Part shown: positions 1 through 6,632 of the stretch, in pieces
Layout of the letters: every line of letters starts with the position of its first letter
Numbering within the stretch: position 1 is the first letter of the stretch
DNA from: Flavobacteriales bacterium
Lineage (GTDB): Bacteria; Bacteroidota; Bacteroidia; Flavobacteriales_D; Sanyastnellaceae
NCBI GenBank assembly: GCA_947460525.1
Contig: CANHIV010000032.1
Location: 1-7,849, forward strand
Direction: 5' to 3'
DNA: 7,849 bases
The notes under the pieces: generated by a model
The model's database searches: none
Told to the model about the DNA's origin: nothing
The model's input: only the letters and a program-made list of their open reading frames with translations
Position numbers and translations under genes: made by a program

Positions 1-86
1 GATGGTTTGAATTTCAAGACAAAAGTTTTGAATTGGATCATTTTAAAGGGAAAGAGTTATCAGTAGAATTAAAAGCATTTTTCTAA
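1..86 (+). CDS. 3' end of an unidentified upstream gene
   Basis: An open frame enters from the left edge (codons start at position 3) and ends at TAA 84-86. It gives the last 27 residues of a protein, beginning WFEFQDKSFELDHFKGK and ending in LKAFF. The tail is charged and soluble-looking, too short to assign to a family. Its stop codon shares the A of the next gene's ATG (TAATG), so it is very likely the preceding member of the same operon. By context it could be another carbohydrate-active enzyme, but nothing in these residues proves it. The reading frame is also supported by the coupling pattern seen at the later junctions. Confidence 0.6.
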   Translation, partial: WFEFQDKSFELDHFKGKELSVELKAFF

Positions 87-1792
87 TGAAGAAGTTAATT
101 GGATTTTTGGCCTTTTGGGTCCTCACTTTGGTGGTGATGGGACAAGGCGAAACGGAACGAAAAATATCGGTGATTGGTCAATCCCGCGGACAGTTTTACG
201 CAGACCAATTGCAGAATCCCATTGCGGATTCCGTCACTGCGCCTAAAATGAATAGCGGAAATGTTTTGGCAGATTTGGGTTTGAAAATCCAAGTCAACAA
301 AACCATGGAAGTATTGGGAATGGTGCGCATCAGAAACGACTATGGTGGTTTCTGGGGGTCAGGTGTTAGTTTTGATGTTAGGCAGTTGTCGGTGCGCGGA
401 TTGATTGGCAATGCGGTTCGATATTCTTTAGGTGATATCAACTATAAAATGTCGCCTTTCACGCTTTGGAACAATGGCCAAGAATGGAGTGAATCTTCAG
501 CGCAGATTTTCAAAGACCAATTGGGTGTTTTGAACTACGATCATTTTTACAATGCAGATCATTCTTGGCGCCAACAAGGTGCTTCAGCTGATGGAGGATT
601 TGTTTTTTCAAAGGGCATTCAAGAGTTGATGTGGGGAGTATTTTCATCTCGTGTTAAAACAACGGACTTTGGCAATGTTCCAGATCGTGTTTTTTCAGGA
701 ATTAGTATCGATGCCAAAGTAAGAGAAGGGATCAATGTGGCCTACCACTATGCCAATCTTTGGGATCTTCAGGGTACCGCAAATTCAAATACGGCTTTCA
801 GAAATCCCGTTCATACAGTGGCGCTGTCATTGTCCAAATTAACGGGAGTCATCCAGCATGAAGTACAAGTTGAGACGGGGATGTCCAATCGTTGGGTCAT
901 GAACAGCACGGACTACATCAAAAAATCTGGGAAGTTTGTGCATGGCGTCTACAAAATTTTATGGCCTGAACAGCGTTGGTCTTGGCAAGTAACCTTGAAT
1001 AGAGTGGAGGCGGAGTTCAGAAGCCCAGGTGCGCAGTCAAGAAGATTGAATCCTAAAGCGGCTTTGTCAGCCTTTCAAAGAACAGGAAACGATCAGTCAT
1101 TGCGGTCATTGAATTTGTTGGATTTGATGCGCGAATCCAATCTTTATAATTTACAGTTGCAAACAGAGTTGGGTGCCTACCTGCCTTATTATGACAACAT
1201 CACTCCATATGGGGTAGCGACACCCAACCGCCAAGGAATGGAAGTAATGGTGGGTGGTAAATCAAAAGACAAAAAGTTCTCTTGGAATGTAAGTCGCGCT
1301 GCTTATCAAGAAACGCGCGGCGAGGGTACTTTAGAACCTCGCAAATTTGAAAGGGCTAGATTCCAATGTGAAGGAACCGTTGCCCAATGGGGAGCGCAAT
1401 CTCTCAATGTTCAAACAGAATTGCGCAGCGACAAAACGCAACGCGTTTTGGATGCGCCCATTCCAAGTACAGATTTAAAAACCAATTGCGTAGTAGTAGG
1501 TTTGGATTTGTCGATCAACAAAAAATGGCATGCTTTGATGGGAACACAATATGTTCGTTACCTGGGCAATGATATCGTTCCAACAGTAAGTTACAATGGT
1601 GACATTACCAATTTTACCGAGCAGAGTTGGAATGGAAAAGAATGGATGAACGCTTTTGGATTGAAGTATGTGTTTTCGGAAAAATCATTTTTGACGGTTC
1701 AAAATAACCATTGGACAGGAAGCAATGTAAATTCCAACATGCCCAACTATCAATGGAAACAATGGATGGTACTTTATCAAATGAATTTTTAA
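86..1792 (+). CDS. Putative outer-membrane beta-barrel protein, possible glycan porin
   Basis: A 568-aa exported protein. Residues 1-20 form a signal peptide (MKK, hydrophobic core 4-18, likely cleavage near G19/Q20), with no lipobox. The mature part has only two cysteines, is rich in alternating polar/aromatic stretches (for example 60-120 and 240-310), and ends in MNF. A C-terminal aromatic residue is typical of proteins inserted into the outer membrane by BAM. I do not recognise a named family. There is no TonB plug-like segment, and it is shorter than SusC transporters (about 1000 aa). It starts in a 1-nt overlap with the previous gene and stops 1 nt before a lipoprotein gene, in the same operon as GH3 and GH16 enzymes. 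From this I infer a passive channel or surface scaffold for beta-glucan oligosaccharides. Barrel topology is fairly likely; the transport role is speculative. Confidence 0.7.
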   Translation: MKKLIGFLAFWVLTLVVMGQGETERKISVIGQSRGQFYADQLQNPIADSVTAPKMNSGNVLADLGLKIQVNKTMEVLGMVRIRNDYGGFWGSGVSFDVRQLSVRGLIGNAVRYSLGDINYKMSPFTLWNNGQEWSESSAQIFKDQLGVLNYDHFYNADHSWRQQGASADGGFVFSKGIQELMWGVFSSRVKTTDFGNVPDRVFSGISIDAKVREGINVAYHYANLWDLQGTANSNTAFRNPVHTVALSLSKLTGVIQHEVQVETGMSNRWVMNSTDYIKKSGKFVHGVYKILWPEQRWSWQVTLNRVEAEFRSPGAQSRRLNPKAALSAFQRTGNDQSLRSLNLLDLMRESNLYNLQLQTELGAYLPYYDNITPYGVATPNRQGMEVMVGGKSKDKKFSWNVSRAAYQETRGEGTLEPRKFERARFQCEGTVAQWGAQSLNVQTELRSDKTQRVLDAPIPSTDLKTNCVVVGLDLSINKKWHALMGTQYVRYLGNDIVPTVSYNGDITNFTEQSWNGKEWMNAFGLKYVFSEKSFLTVQNNHWTGSNVNSNMPNYQWKQWMVLYQMNF

Positions 1793-1793
1793 T

Positions 1794-2789
1794 ATGAAGA
1801 AGATATTTTTTATTATCGCAGCAATCAGCATTTCAATGTATTGGATGGGTTGCAATGTAGATGATCATTTTGATGGTCCTGATTTGAATGATATCTACGG
1901 ACCATTTGAGTGGACCCAGGATTTGGCTGTTGACAGAGACTCTGTTGACTTTGCAGCCAACGAAACAGTGCACATCACCGCTGCGTTCAGTAAGCGCGTG
2001 GAGTGGCATGTGTTAATCTCGGGTTTAACTTCAGGGGCCCAAAAAGAATTAACCGGATTTGATGCCGTGGTCAATGAATTTTGGGAAGGCAGCACCACGC
2101 ATTTCCCAATGTTCCGTTCAGAGGAGTGTGAAGTATTGATGTATGTCAAAGGTCAATTGGATACTTTGCGCGACACCGTTTTTGTGCAAACACCAAAATT
2201 GAATCAAGGTTTGTTGTTGAGTGATTTTGAGGGAGGTTTGAATCCCAATTGGGTGCCGTTTGTTCAATCCGGAACCAACATGAATTTTGGATTGCAACAG
2301 AATGGAAACGCCCCACAGGGCGTCCGTTCATACGTAATGGCAGGAGCTGTGACTTGGGATTGGTTGATTGGTATGATCGATATCCCCGCTTCTGCGTATG
2401 GTGCGGATCATTTTGACTTATCTAGCAATCCCAATCAGGTTTACTTTAACACCTTAATCAACAAGCCCGCTGATTACGACAACGGTGTAGTCTTAATTCG
2501 TTTTTCGGAAGATGACAACTTGGACGGCAGTTTTGATCCCAATCAAGAAGACATGTATTCTTACCAATTGCAAGGGGGGCAAGACGGCTGGAGATTGCTT
2601 TCATTGAAGTACAGTGATTTGCAAGCTTTGGTGAATGGAAATCCTGCGGCGCCCAACGGAAATGGATTGCATGAACCCAATAAGTTGTTTCAAGTATCCA
2701 TTCTTTTCTTGGCCAATCCTGCTTCAGGATACAGCGAGAGTGGATTGGATTATATGATATTCACACAAGGAGAACCTCTTCGTCCATGA
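1794..2789 (+). CDS. Lipoprotein with Ig-like and carbohydrate-binding-like regions
   Basis: A 331-aa lipoprotein. The lipobox WMGC makes Cys20 the lipidated residue. It is followed by NVDDHFD, an acidic stretch resembling the lipoprotein export signals (such as SDDF) that send Bacteroidota lipoproteins to the cell surface. Residues about 30-135 look like an Ig/FnIII-like beta-sandwich. Residues about 140-325 look like a galactose-binding/CBM-type jelly roll, with exposed aromatics (W153, W188, W190, W266). Residues 240-252 hold an Asp/Asn-rich DxNxDG loop that could bind calcium. No catalytic motif is visible. The position between a barrel and another lipoprotein in a beta-glucanase operon suggests a surface glycan-binding protein, similar in role but not clearly in sequence to SusE/SusF. 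The start lies 1 nt after the preceding stop, and the stop overlaps the next ATG by 4 nt. Family assignment is by pattern only. Confidence 0.7.
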   Translation: MKKIFFIIAAISISMYWMGCNVDDHFDGPDLNDIYGPFEWTQDLAVDRDSVDFAANETVHITAAFSKRVEWHVLISGLTSGAQKELTGFDAVVNEFWEGSTTHFPMFRSEECEVLMYVKGQLDTLRDTVFVQTPKLNQGLLLSDFEGGLNPNWVPFVQSGTNMNFGLQQNGNAPQGVRSYVMAGAVTWDWLIGMIDIPASAYGADHFDLSSNPNQVYFNTLINKPADYDNGVVLIRFSEDDNLDGSFDPNQEDMYSYQLQGGQDGWRLLSLKYSDLQALVNGNPAAPNGNGLHEPNKLFQVSILFLANPASGYSESGLDYMIFTQGEPLRP

Positions 2790-3427
2790 GATTGATTTTT
2801 GCATTTATCGCATTGTTGGCCATGCAGAGCTGTGTGCAATGGCAGCCTTTGTCTTTGTATGACGCACCGCTGCCTGAAGTGGCAGATGATGGACTCAAAG
2901 GTTTCTCCGCACCCATCATTTGGCAAGAGCAATTGACCAGCGAAGTGTGGGTAACACAGGAAAAGCGTTGTATTGAAATGCAATTGAAGAATGAGCAAGC
3001 TGCCAAAGGACAAAATTACCTCCATCTAAAATGGAACAAGCAAGCTGGTGGTTGCCCTTGGTTGGGTATGGGCTTTGGCTGGGATGGTTGGTCGGGTAAG
3101 GATCTGTCCATGATTGCAAACGATGGGGCACTTACATTTCAAGTCAAGAACTTTGGTGGGAAGCCGCTCAAGTCAGGTTTGCCTGGAGCTTTGGGATTCG
3201 AAGATTTCGCAGGCAATCAATCTTTCGTGGGGATGTTCGGTAAATATGTTACAGGTGGCGCAATTGGAAATGATTGGGTAATGATGCAAATCCCATTGGC
3301 CGATATCTTGGCTCAGAATCCAGAGATTGACGCTACTGCAATTAAACAATTGATTTTTACGCTTGAGTCAGAAGGCGAAATCGGAATAGATGAGATGATC
3401 ATTCAACCCATTAATCTTAAAAAATGA
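2786..3427 (+). CDS. Small lipoprotein with CBM11/ExoP-C-like beta-sandwich
   Basis: A 213-aa lipoprotein. Residues 1-15 are a signal peptide and MQSC places the lipid on Cys16. After a short linker, residues about 35-208 form one predicted beta-sandwich. It has a tryptophan/glycine-rich stretch (WLGMGFGWDGW, 92-102), a strand pattern ending in WVMMQIPLADI (164-174), and a closing IGIDEMII strand (199-206). This order resembles galactose-binding-like domains such as CBM11 and the C-terminal domain of marine GH3 exoglucanases of the ExoP type. That resemblance is from memory of the fold pattern, not a search. Here the module is a separate protein encoded directly before a GH3 enzyme that lacks it. 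It may hold glucan near the enzymes. Start and stop are both in ATGA 4-nt overlaps with neighbours, which fixes the start well. Confidence 0.65.
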   Translation: MRLIFAFIALLAMQSCVQWQPLSLYDAPLPEVADDGLKGFSAPIIWQEQLTSEVWVTQEKRCIEMQLKNEQAAKGQNYLHLKWNKQAGGCPWLGMGFGWDGWSGKDLSMIANDGALTFQVKNFGGKPLKSGLPGALGFEDFAGNQSFVGMFGKYVTGGAIGNDWVMMQIPLADILAQNPEIDATAIKQLIFTLESEGEIGIDEMIIQPINLKK

Positions 3428-5709
3428 AGCAGTCATTATTTTTTATTTGCTTGATGTTGTCATTGGGGTCAAATGCCCAATGGACAAATTTCCAAGAGAG
3501 CAAGGTGCAGAATATATTGTCGCAAATGTCCATTGAGGAGAAGGTGGGTCAAATGACCCAAATCAATCTCGATGTGATTTGTGTAGGTGAGATATACAAA
3601 CTGCAGGAACCGCATAGAATCGATCCGGTCAAATTGAAAGAGGCCATTGAGAAGTACCATGTAGGATCCATATTAAATTGCGGTGGACATGCATATCCAA
3701 TTGCCCAATGGCATGAAATCATATTGGGTATCCACCAAGCCACTCTTGCTAAACAGCAACAACACAGTTACGAGAACAAGAATATTCCTGTGTTGTACGG
3801 AATAGATGCCATTCATGGGGCCAATTATATCATGGGCGGTACGCTTTTCCCTCAGCAATTGGCTCAGGCAGCAACGTTCAATCCGGCTCTGGTTCAAGAA
3901 GCTGCGCGAATCACAGCTTATGAAACACGAGCAGCGGGAATTCCTTGGAACTTTTCACCGGTATTGGATGTAGGTAGAGTCCCAACTTGGTCGCGCTTTT
4001 TTGAGACTTATGGTGAAGATCCTTATTTGTGTAGCGTTTTAGGAAAGGCATGCGTAAGAGGTTACCAAGGTGAATTTGGCAATGACAACAACGGAGAAAT
4101 TGATGAATACCATGTGGCAGCCTGCATGAAACATTTCTTGGGCTACAGTGGAGCGCGCACGGGAAAAGACCGTACACCCGCTTATCTCTCGGATATTCAA
4201 TTGAAAGAGATTTACCGTCCATCATTTCAAGCCGCTATCGACGAAGGTGCTTTGACGGTAATGATCAATTCTGGAGAGATCAATGGTATTCCTGTACATG
4301 CCAACCCCAAAATTTTGGTGGACCTATTGAGAAAAGAAATGGGTTTTAAAGGAATGGCGGTAACGGATTGGGAAGATGTCATCAAGTTGGTGAATGTTCA
4401 CCATGTTGCGGAGAATTTAAAAGACGCTGTCGCGCTTGCAGTCAATGCAGGAATTGATCTGTGCATGGTACCCAATGATTACAACTTTACCAATTTATTG
4501 ATTGAGTTGGTGAAAGAAGGAAGGGTTGCAGAGTCAAGATTGAACGAGAGTGTATACAGAATTTTAAAGTTGAAAATGCAGCTCGATTTGTTTGAAAACC
4601 CAGTTCCATTTACCAACAATCAATACCCCAACAATCAGAGTGACGCGTTTCAACAGACTGCCATCGCAGCGGCAGAAGAGAGCATTACCTTATTGGAAAA
4701 CCACAAGGATAAGGCAGGAAGTTTGCCATGGAAAAATGGTGCTAATGTTTGCGTTGTGGGCAATGCCGCCAATCAATTGATTTATCAAAATGGCGCTTGG
4801 TCGAGAACTTGGCAAGGTACAGATACCACTTGGAATGATGCATCGCGTCTTACTGTTTTTGAAGCCATTCAAAAACAGAATACTGGAAAAACGCTTTGTG
4901 TTTTAAACCAATGGAGTGAGAATGCGGCCAAGAAGGCCAAACGAGCGGCCAAAAGTTCGGACGTGATTTTGGTTTGTTTGGGTGAAAAACCATCAACGGA
5001 AAAGCCTGGCGATATTGATGATCTCAATTGGGACAAGTCAGAAAGACAAACCATCAAATGGGCATTGAATACAGGAAAGCCTGTTGTGCTTGTGCTTTTT
5101 GAAAATCGTCCAAGACTGGTCAATGATTGGGCAGATAAATGCGCTGCTGTAATCATGGCATATCAACCTGGCGAATGGGGAAATATCGCATTGGCCAACA
5201 TATTGTTTGGTCAGACCATCCCCAGTGGCAAATTGCCCTTCACCTATCCGCGTTACAATCAATCTTTGCTTACCTATGACCACAAACACAGTGAAGAGTT
5301 GGATCCCAATTTTGGCAATACCGCTTATCATCCGCAATGGCCTTTTGGTCATGGCCTGAGCTATGCTGATTTGAGCTATCAGAACTTGTCTATTACTTCA
5401 TCAAAAGCCAATAATGGTAAACGTACATGGCTGGTAACTGTTGAGGTAAAAAACAACAGCAGTTTCGATGCAAAAGAAGCTGTATTGCTTTACAAGCATG
5501 ACCGGGTGGCCAGCGTCACACCTCACGTGCGCAAATTGATAGATTTTGACAAAAAGTTGGTCAAGGCCAATTCAATAGCCAATTACAACTTTAGTATTGA
5601 TGAAACGGACTTGATGTTTGTCGGTGCCAATGGCCAAATGATTTTGGAACCGGGCATTTGGGACATCTATGTGGGCAACCTAAAATCAACCATTGAAATC
5701 CAACCATAA
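3424..5709 (+). CDS. GH3 family exo-beta-glucosidase / exo-1,3(1,4)-beta-glucanase
   Basis: A 761-aa glycoside hydrolase family 3 enzyme expected to release glucose from the non-reducing end of beta-glucans or oligosaccharides. It has a Sec signal peptide (residues 1-19, cleavage near A18/Q19) and no lipobox, so it is probably periplasmic. The TIM-barrel domain spans about 25-390 and has GIDAIHG (126-132, substrate Asp128), RFFETYGEDP (191-200), KH at 236-237 and MAVTDWED (311-318) with nucleophile Asp315. The alpha/beta sandwich (about 410-610) carries EKPSTEKPGD, where Glu526 matches the acid/base position of barley exoglucanase ExoI. WPFGHGLSY (639-647) leads into a C-terminal FnIII-like domain (about 650-761). 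Length and domain order are complete. The gene overlaps both neighbours (4 nt upstream, 1 nt downstream). Exact linkage preference (beta-1,3, beta-1,4 or mixed) cannot be read from sequence. Confidence 0.95.
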   Translation: MKQSLFFICLMLSLGSNAQWTNFQESKVQNILSQMSIEEKVGQMTQINLDVICVGEIYKLQEPHRIDPVKLKEAIEKYHVGSILNCGGHAYPIAQWHEIILGIHQATLAKQQQHSYENKNIPVLYGIDAIHGANYIMGGTLFPQQLAQAATFNPALVQEAARITAYETRAAGIPWNFSPVLDVGRVPTWSRFFETYGEDPYLCSVLGKACVRGYQGEFGNDNNGEIDEYHVAACMKHFLGYSGARTGKDRTPAYLSDIQLKEIYRPSFQAAIDEGALTVMINSGEINGIPVHANPKILVDLLRKEMGFKGMAVTDWEDVIKLVNVHHVAENLKDAVALAVNAGIDLCMVPNDYNFTNLLIELVKEGRVAESRLNESVYRILKLKMQLDLFENPVPFTNNQYPNNQSDAFQQTAIAAAEESITLLENHKDKAGSLPWKNGANVCVVGNAANQLIYQNGAWSRTWQGTDTTWNDASRLTVFEAIQKQNTGKTLCVLNQWSENAAKKAKRAAKSSDVILVCLGEKPSTEKPGDIDDLNWDKSERQTIKWALNTGKPVVLVLFENRPRLVNDWADKCAAVIMAYQPGEWGNIALANILFGQTIPSGKLPFTYPRYNQSLLTYDHKHSEELDPNFGNTAYHPQWPFGHGLSYADLSYQNLSITSSKANNGKRTWLVTVEVKNNSSFDAKEAVLLYKHDRVASVTPHVRKLIDFDKKLVKANSIANYNFSIDETDLMFVGANGQMILEPGIWDIYVGNLKSTIEIQP

Positions 5710-6524
5710 TGAAAAAGCTTTGGTACTTGAGTTTGTTTTTTGGAATGCTGGCTTGTCATCAGTCAGACCCAAAAGAGGTTTTGGGTAGGGTAGGGGATGA
5801 AGTCACATTTGCAGGTAGAAAGTGGGACATCAAGAGTTCTGTGGGGCCTGTAGGTCCTGGACCCAATACTTTTTCAGATCGTTACGACGATGTTTGGGTA
5901 GATGACAAAGGCTACTTGCATTTGACCATCGATGAACACGACGGTCAGTGGTATTCATCAGAAGTGGTAGGGCAGGATGATTTGGGATATGGTACCTATA
6001 CATGGACCATCCAAGCAGATCCAATGTCTTTTTCTGAAAATGTGGTGTTCGGATTATTTACCTGGGACGATAGCACATTTATGACAGATGGAAACAGTGA
6101 GGTGGATATTGAGTTCGCCAAATGGGGCGATGCTACGAGCACGACACCAACCACCTTTTCGGTGCAGCCGGTAAGCTTTGGAAGTTTTTATGCTGAAAGA
6201 ACAAGGGAGTTAAATGTCTCCCCTAGTTTATTGAAAGGCGTGACCACCCATCAATTTAGCTGGACGGATTCATTGATTACTTGGTATTCCTATGCTGGAA
6301 ATACCGCAACAGGAACGCCTATAGCCACTTGGAGTTTCAACTTGAATCACCCACCGCGTGTGAAGCAAGAAGGAGGAGTAACATCCAACCCAATTGTAAT
6401 CCCCGCACCAGGCAATCAAACCCATGCCAGAATGAATCTATGGACTTTGCCATATCAGAGTATTGCTCCAATCAATGGCAAGAAGCATGAAGTGGTGATT
6501 CAAAACTTCACTTACGAGCCTTAA
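5709..6524 (+). CDS. GH16-family beta-glucanase-like lipoprotein
   Basis: A 271-aa lipoprotein with lipobox MLAC (Cys16), so membrane-anchored. The remainder is a single concanavalin-A-like jelly roll of GH16 type. GPGPNTFS (49-56) and YLHLTI (69-74) form the early strands, followed by WYSSEVV and GYGTYTW (81-100). The catalytic strand is NSEVDIEFAKWGD (129-141), with the ExDxE triad Glu131 (nucleophile), Asp133 and Glu135 (acid/base). The spacing is the regular-strand form seen in lichenases and xyloglucan-active enzymes, not the bulged ExDxxE of many laminarinases. The substrate is most likely a beta-1,3/1,4-glucan, judged mainly from the GH3 neighbour. The start overlaps the GH3 stop by 1 nt. 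It is the last gene of the string; a 108-bp gap follows. Subfamily and substrate are uncertain, the fold and catalytic triad are not. Confidence 0.88.
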   Translation: MKKLWYLSLFFGMLACHQSDPKEVLGRVGDEVTFAGRKWDIKSSVGPVGPGPNTFSDRYDDVWVDDKGYLHLTIDEHDGQWYSSEVVGQDDLGYGTYTWTIQADPMSFSENVVFGLFTWDDSTFMTDGNSEVDIEFAKWGDATSTTPTTFSVQPVSFGSFYAERTRELNVSPSLLKGVTTHQFSWTDSLITWYSYAGNTATGTPIATWSFNLNHPPRVKQEGGVTSNPIVIPAPGNQTHARMNLWTLPYQSIAPINGKKHEVVIQNFTYEP

Positions 6525-6540
6525 ATCAGGCGAAAAAATT

Positions 6541-6570
6541 CTTGAAATATTCAGGTTATTGTATTTTTTA
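6541..6570 (+). terminator. Weak terminator-like hairpin after the operon
   Basis: CTTGAA (6541-6546) can pair with TTCAGG (6550-6555), with one G-T wobble and a 3-nt loop. It is followed by TTATTG and a run of T at 6563-6568. The stem is short and AT-rich, so it is at best a weak intrinsic terminator. It lies 17 bases after the GH16 stop, where a terminator would be expected. Confidence 0.22.
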
Positions 6571-6582
6571 CAAAAATAGTTT

Positions 6583-6610
6583 TTGTTTTAATTACAATTA
6601 CATATATTTA
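6583..6610 (+). promoter_or_regulatory. Candidate Bacteroidota sigma-A promoter
   Basis: TTG at 6583-6585 is separated by 17 bases from TATATTTA at 6603-6610. This fits the Bacteroidota pattern TTG-N17-23-TAnnTTTG except for the last base. It would start transcription shortly before the ATG at 6633, giving a short A-rich leader without a Shine-Dalgarno sequence. An alternative is TTG 6559-6561 with TAGTTTTT 6577-6584, but its 15-base spacer is short. The 108-bp gap 6525-6632 is the only substantial intergenic region in the window. Confidence 0.4.
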
Positions 6611-6632
6611 TCATTACCAAAACTAATTTGAC

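Noticed and set aside
2767..2772. AAGGAG as a Shine-Dalgarno site for the 213-aa lipoprotein
   Set aside because: It is 13 bases from the ATG, rather far, lies inside the previous coding sequence, and the other starts here lack such a site; the ATGA overlap explains initiation better.
2750..3025. Minus-strand open frames of 91 and 81 aa over the lipoprotein junction
   Set aside because: Two overlapping frames on the same strand cannot both be real, and both oppose genes with clear lipoboxes and coupled starts.
3911..4225. Minus-strand 104-aa open frame
   Set aside because: It is fully antisense to the GH3 TIM-barrel region, and its composition is what antisense translation would give.
4869..5352. 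Minus-strand open frames of about 95 and 104 aa inside the GH3 gene
   Set aside because: They lie opposite a well-conserved GH3 coding frame, have no recognisable motif and no start context; they are shadows.
6281..6490. Plus-strand 69-aa open frame inside the GH16 gene
   Set aside because: It is an out-of-frame reading of the GH16 C-terminal half, which is intact in its own frame; no frameshift is needed.
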